Shown: positions 36,692 to 45,470 of the stretch, piece by piece
Layout of the letters: every line of letters starts with the position of its first letter
How positions within the stretch are numbered: position 1 is the first letter of the stretch
Source: Silvibacterium bohemicum
Lineage (GTDB): Bacteria; Acidobacteriota; Terriglobia; Terriglobales; Acidobacteriaceae
Assembly: GCF_001006305.1 (NCBI RefSeq)
Contig: NZ_LBHJ01000002.1
Span: forward strand, 62,001 to 126,000
Direction of reading: 5' to 3'
Length of the DNA: 64,000 nucleotides
Made by a program: the position numbers and the translations under genes
Notes under the pieces: generated by a model
What the model saw: only the letters and a program-made list of their open reading frames with translations
Told to the model about the DNA's origin: nothing
The model's database searches: none

Positions 36692-38866
36692 TTACTTCGT
36701 CCACTGGTCGACCCAGTCGTTTACGGTCTTGTACCAGAGCTGGGAGTTCTGCGGCTTCATTATCCAGTGCCCTTCGTCGGGGAAGTAGAGCATCTTCGAC
36801 GGCACGCCCATGCGCTGCAGCGTGGTGAAGAGCTGGTATCCCTCCGAGACATCGAGGCGGTAGTCGAGCTGCGAGTGGACGACGAGCGTCGGCGTCTTGA
36901 AGTTTGTCTCCGCCAGCATGGGCGACCAGCGACGGTAGAGAGCGCGATTGGACCACGGCGTTCCCTTGAACTCCCACTCGTTGAACCAGAGCTCCTCGGT
37001 GGTGCCGTATGCCGACTCGGGATTGAACATGCCGTCGTGGGTCACGATGCAGCGGAAGCGCTGGCTGTGGCCAAGGATCCAGTCAGCCATGTAGCCGCCG
37101 TAGCTCGCGCCGAGCGCGCACTCACGCGACTTGTCGATGAACGGATAGTGGATCTCGGCGTAGTCGAGGCCGCGCATCAGGTCGATGTACGGCTTGCCGC
37201 CCCAGTCGCCATTCACTCCATCGACGAAGGCCTGCCCGTAGCCAACCGAGCCGCGCGGATTGATCATGACGACGACATAACCATTGGCGGCGAGAAGCTC
37301 GGCGTTCCAGCGATAGCTCCAGCTATCGCCCCACGCGCCTTCCGGACCGCCGTGAATGAGGAACTTCACCGGATATTTCTTCGACGCATCGAAGTTCGGC
37401 GGCTTGATGAGGAAACCCTGCACGCGGACGCGGCCGATCGACGGGAACCAGAAGGACTCCATCTTAGGCAGGTCGAGCTGGCTCAAGAGGGCATCGTTCA
37501 GATGCGTGAGCGGCTGCCCGGCAAGAATGCTATGCCCGGCCGCGACGAAGGTGGGTTCTACGGGAGCCGATTTGGCACGCACGTTGACGGTGTCGACGAA
37601 CTTCAGAATCTTTTCCGTGTCGAGAGCCTCAATTTCCGACGGCGTGCGCACGGTCATCTTCGATGCGATGATTCGCTTGCCATCGGGTGTCACATGCAAG
37701 TCGCCGTACTCGCCTTCTTCGGTGAGCTCGCCCAAATCTTTTCCATCGAGATTGACGGAAAAGACCGGCTCGCGTCCCGCATCACCGGCAGAGAAATAAA
37801 TCTTCGTCGCATCTGGCCCCCACGCAATCTCATCGATCCAGCGATCGAAATTCGGGAGTAGCTCCTTGATCTGTTTCGAAGAGCGGTCGTAAATCACGAG
37901 GCGGAAGCGGTCGCTCTCATATCCCCCACGCGCCTGCGAGCGCCATGCGAGGTATTTGCCGTCGGGCGAATATGCCGGAGAGTGGTCGCCACCCGCAGCG
38001 GTCGAAATCTTCACCGGTTTCGCATTGGGATCGTCGAGACGCAGCGTGAAGATGTCGGAGTTGGTGCTGATGGCCGGAACGGGATCGAGATTCTCCTCGA
38101 AGGCGATCTCTTTGCTGTCTGGGGAGAAGGCGTAACCGTCGGGACCGCCGAGCGAGAAGGGCGGCACGTCATGCACATTGCCCGGAGTCAGATCGCGCGG
38201 AGTTCCACCGTCGGCGCTTATCAAAAACAGATGGCTGCGTTTGTCGCCGGTAAAGGCAGTCCAGTGCCGGTAGAGCAGATGGGTGAAGACCTGCGCTTTC
38301 ACTTTCGATTGCGCCTTCTCTTCCTCGCGGCTTCGATTGCAGCTGTCGTCGCTGCAGTCGGGATAGACGGAGGAGGCGAAGAGAATCTGCTTGCTGTCCG
38401 GCGACCAGGTCGCGCCATCGGCTTCGGTGCTCAGCGAGGTGAGCTTGCTTGCTCTGCCCAGCGTACCTTGCTCCGCCTCGAAGTCGGCGAGCCAGATCTG
38501 CTGACCGCCTTCGCGGGTGCTCTCGAAGAGAACGCGCTTTCCATCGGGAGCGAAGCGGCCGCGGCTCTCACCGGCCGACCACGCCAGCAGCGCGTGGGAC
38601 TCGCCGCCCGTAGATGGCACGATCCAGAGATGCGAGGCTCTCGTGTTCTTGGTCAGATCCACATCGGTGGCGGAATACATGACCCAGCGGCCATCGGGAG
38701 AGACGGCGATATCGCCGAGGCGGCGCATCTTCATCATGTCATCAAAGGTCATGGGCCGATGCGCACCGGTCTGAGCAAGGCCGGCTGTGCACGCTCCAGT
38801 GGCTATACACACTCCGACGAGAAGATATCTCGCGTGTTCTCGTATTCTGTCTTTCGCTTTCAACAT
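36692..38866 (-). CDS. S9-family peptidase (acylaminoacyl/dipeptidyl peptidase type)
   Basis: 724 residues from the ATG at 38866; the frame continues 51 codons upstream without signal features, while this start gives a signal peptide (ARYLLVGVCIATGACTAGLAQ). The N-terminal part (about 45-430) is a WD40-like TolB-type propeller (DIAVSPDGRWVMYSAT, AYSPDGKYLAWRS). The C-terminal alpha/beta hydrolase domain has Ser in GASYGGYMADW, Asp in SQLDYRLDVSEG and His in DEGHWI. Exported serine peptidase, probably periplasmic, releasing short peptides. A histidine kinase gene lies about 250 bases upstream, same strand. Confidence 0.93.
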   Translation of the reverse strand: MLKAKDRIREHARYLLVGVCIATGACTAGLAQTGAHRPMTFDDMMKMRRLGDIAVSPDGRWVMYSATDVDLTKNTRASHLWIVPSTGGESHALLAWSAGESRGRFAPDGKRVLFESTREGGQQIWLADFEAEQGTLGRASKLTSLSTEADGATWSPDSKQILFASSVYPDCSDDSCNRSREEEKAQSKVKAQVFTHLLYRHWTAFTGDKRSHLFLISADGGTPRDLTPGNVHDVPPFSLGGPDGYAFSPDSKEIAFEENLDPVPAISTNSDIFTLRLDDPNAKPVKISTAAGGDHSPAYSPDGKYLAWRSQARGGYESDRFRLVIYDRSSKQIKELLPNFDRWIDEIAWGPDATKIYFSAGDAGREPVFSVNLDGKDLGELTEEGEYGDLHVTPDGKRIIASKMTVRTPSEIEALDTEKILKFVDTVNVRAKSAPVEPTFVAAGHSILAGQPLTHLNDALLSQLDLPKMESFWFPSIGRVRVQGFLIKPPNFDASKKYPVKFLIHGGPEGAWGDSWSYRWNAELLAANGYVVVMINPRGSVGYGQAFVDGVNGDWGGKPYIDLMRGLDYAEIHYPFIDKSRECALGASYGGYMADWILGHSQRFRCIVTHDGMFNPESAYGTTEELWFNEWEFKGTPWSNRALYRRWSPMLAETNFKTPTLVVHSQLDYRLDVSEGYQLFTTLQRMGVPSKMLYFPDEGHWIMKPQNSQLWYKTVNDWVDQWTK

Positions 38867-39023
38867 GGTTTGTCCGGTGCCGCGCGATGGCGGGTGTCGT
38901 CCTCTGCGCCCTATGGTACTCAAGGGCTGCAGCGTTGCGGAAAATACTCGCGGTGGTTGGGTAAATCCGAATGCGGGCAGACGTCTCTCAGGGGCTGAAG
39001 CTCTCTTGCTATGCGCCATTTAT

Positions 39024-39043
39024 GGCATGACTGAAGTCATGCC
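39024..39043. repeat. Short REP-like hairpin
   Basis: GGCATGAC TGAA GTCATGCC, a perfect 8-bp stem, between the histidine kinase stop and the peptidase start. I recall the same GGCATGACT...AGTCATGCC hairpin in other Acidobacteria genomes as an interspersed element, but only one copy is in this window. Confidence 0.45.
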
Positions 39044-39114
39044 CTGGTACGAAGCTAATGCTGAGACGGAACCATTCCGGATACGAAGCCAAAGTTGACA
39101 CGAGCAAATCAGTT

Positions 39115-41142
39115 CTATGCGGGCAGCGGAGAGGAGGGCGGTGCTACGCCATTTTGCGATCTTTCGATCGGGAGATCGACGACGACGGCGGCTCCGCAGG
39201 GGTGCAGATTCGACGCGCTCATGTCGCCGCCCTGTTCACGAATGATGGAGTAGCAGAGGCTGAGAGCCAGGCCTGGAGCCTCGCCCGGCGGCTTCACGGT
39301 AAAGAACGGATCGAAGATCTTATCGGGATTCGAAAAGCCGGGACCGCTGTTCGAAATTACGATTTGCAGGCGATCGTCGGTTCGCTTCGCTTCCAGGCGA
39401 ATCCTCTTTTCGAGCTCGGCCTGCGTTTCGTCGGTGGAGGAAGAGGCGTTATCCAGGATCTGCAAAAGGACCTGGCGCATCTGGTCGCTATTGGCGTGAA
39501 TGCGCGGCAGCTCCGCCGAGAACACTACGTCGAAGCGAATCTTTCTGCGCTCGTATTCTCCCCGGCGCATGGACTCCACCTCGGCGAGCAGCTCGGGCAC
39601 GGCAATCGATGAGACGGGACTGGGGGACGGCTTCCAGAAGCGCGCCAGGCTCTCGATGATCTGCTTCATCCGGTGCGATTCGCTGCGGATGATGGAGGCG
39701 TCGCGGCGAATTCTCTCTTCGCTCGATATCTCCTGGATCAGCTCGGCATAGCCCATCACCACGGTGAGTGGATTGTTCAACTCATGGGCGACACCACCGG
39801 CAAGCTGCCCGATGCCGGCCAGCTTTTCCGACCGCGTTACTCGCCTCAGCAGAAGTCCATTTTCGCGGGCGGCGGCGACTCGGGCCACCAGGAGCTCCAG
39901 CGGGAGCAGATCTTCAGGAAGCAGCGATTCTTCGTCCTTCAGCGCAGCCAGCATCAGGATTCCCTGCAGTGCGCCAGTGCGGGCGGCGATGGGAATGACT
40001 GAAACGTCGGTGAAATTCTGTAGTTCCAGTTCATCGCCGGTCTGGATCCAGCGCCGGAGATCCACCCTCCGGATATTTGCAGTTCCCACATCGCGGAATT
40101 TCGAACGGGGGCGATCCAATTCCTCGATGGGCAGGTGAATAGAAAAGGAATCGAGCGCAGCCGCCAGTGCTGCGTTGATCCCACAGCTGGCAGCCACGCG
40201 CAGGTGGTGTTCGACATCCAGCAGAAGAATGACGGCCTGCCGGTAAGGAGACGCCGCCGAGATGGCGTGGCAGACATCTTTGTAATGGATGCCGAAGTCG
40301 TGATGGGGCTCGACGGAGAGATCAAGCTTGGAGTATTCCTCCATTTCGGCGCGGGCGCGGCGGTCGCGTTTCTGGGCGGCCTCATTCTCCCGGGCCTCGT
40401 CTTCGAGAACCAGCACGATCATGCCCACGGCGGTCATGACCTTCATGAGATTGAGAATGCGGAGCGCCGGAACCCAGATTGGGTCGTCCCCTGAAGCAAA
40501 AAAGCCAAGAAGAAGGGGCAGGCTCCAGATAAGAAATCCGGATGCGGTGAAGATGACGCCGGGGCTCATGCGGCGGTAAGCCGCAAGCACCAGCAGGGCG
40601 GTCACGACGCTGACTCCGCTGTGCGTCAGCCGGAGGAGCATCTCATTACTGTCGATGTAAGCAAGGTACAGGCAGGGAAAGCCGATCAGTATGGGCCATG
40701 TGACTGTGAACCAGATGGGCAGCAGATGACGGCGCCGGCCCCAGTCGAGAGCGATGGCAATGGCGGCGACGACCGCCAGCAAATTCAGAAAATGCAAGAA
40801 GCCGGAGGGGGCGGGATCAAGGCCAGTCGAGATGGCGAAGAACAGAAGTGGAATGGAAAAAGGGATGACGTAGGGAATTTTGATGCGGTTGCCGAAGGTA
40901 ACCGGCGAAAGCGCGCCGAGAAACATGATCGCGGCCATCATTCTCGCAGACTCGGCAGCTACCCGTCCGGCGATATTGTGTTCGGGAATTGTTGTGAGAA
41001 TTGCGAGTCGGGCCGTGACCAGGGTCCAGCCAATGAGCCAAAGCAGACGGCGCTGAGTTCGGGACCGCGCATAGAGGGCCGCAAACACGGCCACCAGCAG
41101 GCCGAGCAGCACCAAAGTCGGGACCCGATAGTAATCTTCCAT
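39115..41142 (-). CDS. Membrane histidine kinase with GAF-like domain
   Basis: 675 residues from the ATG at 41142; a TTG six codons earlier is possible. The N-terminal 245 residues form about seven to eight membrane helices (LVLLGLLVAVFAALYA, IPYVIPFSIPLLFFAIS and others). A GAF-like domain follows (about 300-435), then HisKA with the phospho-acceptor His in LAGGVAHELNNPL and HATPase_c with DNASSS, SNSGPGF and IFDPFFTVKPPG. The G2 box is weak (GEAPGLALSLCYSII). No receiver domain or regulator gene nearby, so an orphan kinase. The signal is unknown. Confidence 0.9.
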   Translation of the reverse strand: MEDYYRVPTLVLLGLLVAVFAALYARSRTQRRLLWLIGWTLVTARLAILTTIPEHNIAGRVAAESARMMAAIMFLGALSPVTFGNRIKIPYVIPFSIPLLFFAISTGLDPAPSGFLHFLNLLAVVAAIAIALDWGRRRHLLPIWFTVTWPILIGFPCLYLAYIDSNEMLLRLTHSGVSVVTALLVLAAYRRMSPGVIFTASGFLIWSLPLLLGFFASGDDPIWVPALRILNLMKVMTAVGMIVLVLEDEARENEAAQKRDRRARAEMEEYSKLDLSVEPHHDFGIHYKDVCHAISAASPYRQAVILLLDVEHHLRVAASCGINAALAAALDSFSIHLPIEELDRPRSKFRDVGTANIRRVDLRRWIQTGDELELQNFTDVSVIPIAARTGALQGILMLAALKDEESLLPEDLLPLELLVARVAAARENGLLLRRVTRSEKLAGIGQLAGGVAHELNNPLTVVMGYAELIQEISSEERIRRDASIIRSESHRMKQIIESLARFWKPSPSPVSSIAVPELLAEVESMRRGEYERRKIRFDVVFSAELPRIHANSDQMRQVLLQILDNASSSTDETQAELEKRIRLEAKRTDDRLQIVISNSGPGFSNPDKIFDPFFTVKPPGEAPGLALSLCYSIIREQGGDMSASNLHPCGAAVVVDLPIERSQNGVAPPSSPLPA

Positions 41143-41303
41143 AGAATCGGGAAAGCTCAAGTGTACTGCAGGAGTGATTACGAGAGTGCTATCGATCGTT
41201 TGTCTTTAACTTAAGTCGGTTATGCCGATGACCTGAGTCGCTCGGCGCGGCTTTTTCTTCCTCCTTGCGTCTATGAACTAAGATATGACTCGAGGAGTCT
41301 CGC

Positions 41304-42278
41304 GTGCCTTCCTTCCATTCCCTCCGCGTGCGAATACCGAAAGCCATTCTTTCGGTCAGCATCTCTGGACTTCTTTTCGCGATCTGCACATTTCCGGCGC
41401 GCGCCCAGGTCTCGTATACCTCGATGCCTCTCGATCAGGGATTCGGAGCGCTTGATACTTCCGCGCCGCCGGTCCCTGCCCAACAGATTATTGACCAGTT
41501 CACCGCTAAGGAAAGTCTTTTTCGCCAGGCGATGGCGAATTATACCTACGAGCGCAGCGTGAAAGTAGAGACTATCAACGACGACGGAAAAGTCGATGGT
41601 CAATATTTCCAGGTCACCGATATCTCTTTCGATCCTGAAGGCAAACGTTTCGAGCATGTGGTTCTCGCGCCTGCCAGCAGCCTGGAGCGCATTCAGATGA
41701 GCCCGGCTGATTTTCAGGACATCGAGCAGCGCCTGCCCTTCGTGCTTACCAAAGAGGATGTTGGGCAATATGTGCTGAGTTATGTCGGCAAGCAGGATGT
41801 CGACGAGGTAGGCACGTATGTTTTCGATGTGCGCCCCAAGGTGATTGAAAAGAACAAGCGCTATTTTCAGGGGCGCCTCTGGGTGGATCAGCACGACATG
41901 CAGATCGTCGTGACCAACGGGAAAAATGTTCCGGACGATACGCGCAAAGGACACGAAGATCTTTCCCCTCCCTTTACGACTTACCGCCAGCAGATCGACG
42001 GCAAATACTGGTTTCCGGTCTACACCAAGGGCGACGGCATTCTGCACTTCTCCGCGCAAAACGGAGCTCTCAGCGAAGATGTCCACATCCGCGAAACGCT
42101 GAAGTACACCAATTACAAGCGCTTCAGCTCGACGATCCGCGTGCTCTTTCAGGGGCAGGATATCAGCAATGGCAATGGCGGAACCGATCAGCAGCCTGCA
42201 CAGCAAGCACCGGCCCAGGCAGCTCCAGTTCAGGCGCCCCCAACTCAAGCTCCTCCGCAGCAGGCGAAGCCGCAGTAA
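41304..42278 (+). CDS. Secreted protein with LolA/RseB-like fold
   Basis: 324 residues with a GTG start at 41304 behind a good GAGGAG. Signal peptide 1-35 (AILSVSISGLLFAICTFPARAQ). The mature part has the look of the LolA/MucB outer-membrane carrier family: YVFDVRPKVIEKNKRYFQGRLW then VDQHDMQIVVTNGKNVPDD, and KYWFPVYTKGDG. Residues 288-324 are a Gln/Pro/Ala repeat tail (QQAPAQAAPVQAP). Function unknown; perhaps lipid or envelope handling. It is divergent from the histidine kinase gene, with a 161-base intergenic. Confidence 0.75.
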   Translation: MPSFHSLRVRIPKAILSVSISGLLFAICTFPARAQVSYTSMPLDQGFGALDTSAPPVPAQQIIDQFTAKESLFRQAMANYTYERSVKVETINDDGKVDGQYFQVTDISFDPEGKRFEHVVLAPASSLERIQMSPADFQDIEQRLPFVLTKEDVGQYVLSYVGKQDVDEVGTYVFDVRPKVIEKNKRYFQGRLWVDQHDMQIVVTNGKNVPDDTRKGHEDLSPPFTTYRQQIDGKYWFPVYTKGDGILHFSAQNGALSEDVHIRETLKYTNYKRFSSTIRVLFQGQDISNGNGGTDQQPAQQAPAQAAPVQAPPTQAPPQQAKPQ

Positions 42279-42627
42279 GGGATACTCCCGGCAGGTGCGC
42301 CTGCATTGATCGGCATTGCCATAAGACCACTGTTCGGCCGTCTGCTGCCAGGGTGCAACCTGCATGAAGCGGGCGAGGGCTGCGTGGTTCCTATCGATCC
42401 AATGAGCCTGCCTCTCACGACGGAGCGGTGAGGACGAAAGCCATCGCACTGAGACGGTTTCAATAATCCAGGATGATTTTGCCTCAGCCATGCAGAAATG
42501 CAAGCTGATCGCCAAGCGATTCGGAGACCGTTCTCATAGCAAGAACACTTGTACTCGTTATGAGAACGGGGGGCGTAACATGCTTTGGAAATAGCGGCTG
42601 ACCGCACTAAGACCGCATGGCACCAAC
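42279..42627. other. Intergenic region between convergent genes
   Basis: About 350 bases between the LolA-like gene and the HNH gene. Minus-strand frames cross it (for example 42245-42652) but lack ribosome sites or motifs. It holds a long-spaced inverted repeat listed separately. Confidence 0.5.
42528..42569. repeat. Inverted repeat with 20-nt spacer
   Basis: CCGTTCTCATA (42528-42538) and its exact inverse (42559-42569). The 11-bp perfect arms and long spacer fit a recombination or binding site better than a terminator, because no T-run follows. Confidence 0.5.
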
Positions 42628-43281
42628 TCAGTAGTAGAGGTACTTCCGCCATTTCTGGTCGGAGTGGCCGATCATGCGCATGATGTGGCGGCTCGTATGC
42701 AGCGAGAACGGCCGCGGCTCGCGCAGCAGCTTCATGTCATGCAGCTCGTGGAGCAGCTGATTGCCCTTGCGCCGGTTGCAGGAGTGGCAGCAGGCGACCA
42801 GATTCTCCCATGTGGAAAGACCGCCGCGAGAGCGGGGCTGGACGTGATCCAGCGTGAGCTCGGAAGAGTGCAGCACGATGGCGCAGTACTGGCAGGTGTT
42901 GCGGTCGCGCAGCAGGATGTTCTTGCGCGAAAGGGCGCGGGTCTGGTGCGGAATGCGCCGGTATTCGAGCAGGCGGATCACCGAGGGCATGGGCATGCGC
43001 ACGCGAGCCGCGTGCAGAACGGCTCCCTGCTCCTCTTCTGTGCGGGCTACGCCTTTGAGGACCAGCACCAGGGCGCGGCGCGCGCCGCAGATGTTGATCG
43101 GCTCGTACGAGGCGTTGAGAACGAGCACCGGGGTCTGCATGGCGGGGCGGGAGCGCGGTTCCGCTGTCTCGGCTTCCTCGGCGCGCGAATCATAAGACCC
43201 GCGGCTCTCATGCGACAACGTGTGGCATTTGGCGAGCGATTTTTGCTTGCGAGCATGAATCATAGCTTTTCCGAGCGACAT
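42628..43281 (-). CDS. HNH endonuclease domain protein
   Basis: 217 residues if started at the ATG at 43281, which follows GGGGGAGAGG closely; the family normally starts at [19 protein letters not shown] (ATG at 43140, 170 residues), where no ribosome site is visible. HNH core: [13 protein letters not shown] then [16 protein letters not shown], with zinc pairs CQYC and CHSC. This widespread single-copy HNH protein has no settled function. It follows the ComF gene by 53 bases on the same strand. Confidence 0.88.
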   Translation of the reverse strand: MSLGKAMIHARKQKSLAKCHTLSHESRGSYDSRAEEAETAEPRSRPAMQTPVLVLNASYEPINICGARRALVLVLKGVARTEEEQGAVLHAARVRMPMPSVIRLLEYRRIPHQTRALSRKNILLRDRNTCQYCAIVLHSSELTLDHVQPRSRGGLSTWENLVACCHSCNRRKGNQLLHELHDMKLLREPRPFSLHTSRHIMRMIGHSDQKWRKYLYY

Positions 43282-43334
43282 CCTCTCCCCCGTTTTTCCG
43301 GATTCTGTTTTCCAGACTTCCGGCGTTGCTTCCG

Positions 43335-44261
43335 CTACTGCACCGTGCTATTCCACCGAGCGACATCCCGGCTCATCTCCTGCGGCGATTCCCGGCCGGC
43401 GAACTCATAGCGAATCTTTGCCTCGTGACGCTGCGCTCTGGCCACGGTGGCGACCCAGATCTTTGCCGCTCCGGCACGCTTCAGCGCCGAGGAGCATGCC
43501 CGCGCGGTCGCGCCGGTGGTGTAAATGTCGTCGATGAGAAGCACATCCCGCCCGTGTATCGTCTCGGCATCGGAGACAAAAAAAGCGCCGCGCAGATTGC
43601 GACGGCGCTCAGACAGGCTCAGGCCTGCCTGGCTTTGGGTTGCACGACTTCTCTGCAGGACTCTTGCGGCCAGCCGCCCTCCCCAGCCGGGCTTGCGTTG
43701 GCGCATGGCGCGGATCGCCGCGCGGGCCAGAAGTTCGGATTGATTAAAGCCGCGCTGTTTCTCCCGCTCGCGGAAGAGCGGTACAGGCACAACGACAGGC
43801 GCAACAGGCAGATCGGGATGACACGCCAGTTCCGCTGCGATGACCTTGCCCAGCTGCGCGGCGATCGGCTCCAGGCTGTCGTATTTGAGCAGGTGAAGCA
43901 GAGGACGCATGCTTCCGCTGTAAGGGCCGCAGGCCACCGCGCGGGCAAACGCGGGCGGCGCCATCCGGCAGGGGCGGCACTGGGTTTCTTCTACAGCCGG
44001 TGTCGCCTCGCCGAAATCGCAGATGCCGAGGCTCTCTCCGCAGCGTGAGCAGAGCGGACGGGCTTGTTCGGGAATACTTTTCCAGCAGGAGGCGCAGACA
44101 GGAACGCGAGAGTATCCGCAGAGGGGTTCGCCGCAGACCTGGCAGTCGGCGGGAAAAAGAACTGAGGTGACACTATGCAAAAGATTGTGAGCAGGCTGGG
44201 TACTTCGCAGCACGCGAACCACTGCTCGCCAGGCGTTGGTCTGGCTTTGGGGAAGATCCAT
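43335..44261 (-). CDS. ComF-family phosphoribosyltransferase
   Basis: 308 residues. N-terminal zinc-finger part with CQVCG, CASCW, CSRCG and CRPC pairs, then a type I phosphoribosyltransferase domain with [21 protein letters not shown] and the PRPP-binding loop [15 protein letters not shown]. ComF relatives are needed for DNA uptake in competent bacteria and are widespread; the reaction is not known. The C-terminus extends about 40 residues beyond the usual end. Confidence 0.92.
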   Translation of the reverse strand: MDLPQSQTNAWRAVVRVLRSTQPAHNLLHSVTSVLFPADCQVCGEPLCGYSRVPVCASCWKSIPEQARPLCSRCGESLGICDFGEATPAVEETQCRPCRMAPPAFARAVACGPYSGSMRPLLHLLKYDSLEPIAAQLGKVIAAELACHPDLPVAPVVVPVPLFREREKQRGFNQSELLARAAIRAMRQRKPGWGGRLAARVLQRSRATQSQAGLSLSERRRNLRGAFFVSDAETIHGRDVLLIDDIYTTGATARACSSALKRAGAAKIWVATVARAQRHEAKIRYEFAGRESPQEMSRDVARWNSTVQ

Positions 44262-44407
44262 CGTCAGCCGGTCATTTTGACTGCTGAAGGCGCACCTCGC
44301 TCCCGACGGGGTTCACAAGCTGTGGAAAACCCGCCGTTGCCTGTGAGTATACGACGATTGGCTGCGCACTTCCAGTTGCGACTGGGGTGGCGGAGGGAGT
44401 ACGGGCC

Positions 44408-45325
44408 CTAATTGGTTGACGTTATGGGAACCGGAGGCAGCGATGTTTTGCCGGTCAGCGTGGCGAAAACTCCGGCCAGGACCAGCACCGACCCGAGAAC
44501 CTGGAGTAAGGTCAGGTGTTCGTTGCCCAGCCACGCTCCCAGCGCAAGAGCTACGACGGGATTCACATACGCGTAGCTCGCAACGCGTCCCATGGGCTCG
44601 TGGCCGAGCAGCCAGACGTAGGCGGTGAACGCGAGTAGGGATGCCGCCAGAATGAGATAGGCCATGGCGACGATGACGCGTGGGCTCCAGTGCGCAAAGG
44701 CGGCGGGCAGGCGATGTCCTTCGCGAGTGACTGAGGCGAGGAGAAAGAGCAGAAAGCCGCCGGTCGCCATCTGCCAGCCGGCGCTGGTTACGCGCGAAGC
44801 AGGCAGGACGAGCCTGCGGGACAATAACGTTCCACCCGACCAGCAAAAACTTCCGACGAGGGCGATGACCATAGCGAAGGCGGAGCCGACCTGGCCTGCA
44901 CGTGTCGATTGCCAGGTGAGGATGACCACCCCGAGAAAGCCCAGCGCGATCCCCGCCAGCGATTTCGCGGTAATCCTCTGCGTGCGCAGCAGAAAGACTT
45001 CGCCGGCGAAGATCCAGACGGGAATAGTCGCGGAGATCACCGAAGCAATGCCCGAGGAGATGCGCTGCTCGGCCCAGAAAAGGCAGGCATACTCGCAGGC
45101 GAACATGATGAGGCCGAGAAGCGCCGCGCCCAGCCACTGCCGGCGGGTGATGGAGCCGAGCCCCCTGAGCTGCGCGTAGGTGAGGAGGATGAGCCCGGCG
45201 AGAAAGAAGCGAATCGCGGCCGCGGAAAAGGGCGGCGTAACGGAAACCACTTCGCGGATGCCCAAAAAAGATCCACCCCAGAGAATGTAGATAGCGAAGT
45301 AGGCGAGAATCCGGCGGGCTTGCAT
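44408..45325 (-). CDS. EamA/DMT-family permease
   Basis: 305 residues from the ATG at 45325, the usual length for this ten-helix family; the frame continues 29 codons upstream. Two EamA repeats: LAYFAIYILWGGSFLGIREVV at the start of the first and GSFCWSGGTLLSR opening the second, each with five helices. Members export amino acids, nucleosides or metabolites; the substrate cannot be told. It is divergent from the OPT transporter gene. Confidence 0.92.
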   Translation of the reverse strand: MQARRILAYFAIYILWGGSFLGIREVVSVTPPFSAAAIRFFLAGLILLTYAQLRGLGSITRRQWLGAALLGLIMFACEYACLFWAEQRISSGIASVISATIPVWIFAGEVFLLRTQRITAKSLAGIALGFLGVVILTWQSTRAGQVGSAFAMVIALVGSFCWSGGTLLSRRLVLPASRVTSAGWQMATGGFLLFLLASVTREGHRLPAAFAHWSPRVIVAMAYLILAASLLAFTAYVWLLGHEPMGRVASYAYVNPVVALALGAWLGNEHLTLLQVLGSVLVLAGVFATLTGKTSLPPVPITSTN

Positions 45326-45470
45326 CTCCCGAGAATATCGCAGGGTAAAAGCTGTTCGTGGTCTACCGTTCCGGACGGCTTCTGTCGAGATTGGCTGCGC
45401 TGTTACACTCACCCTTCGCCCTGAGGACCGGACGCGTCCGCAGGAATCGTTCGCTCTTCGGAGGCACTGT

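Noticed and set aside
41271-42515. 414-codon open frame on the minus strand
   Set aside because: Lies opposite the LolA-like gene, which has a signal peptide and strong ribosome site; the extra 240 bases have no recognised motif.
44300-44345. GCTGTGGAAAAC, resembling a DnaA box
   Set aside because: Single, imperfect, and no cluster or origin genes nearby.
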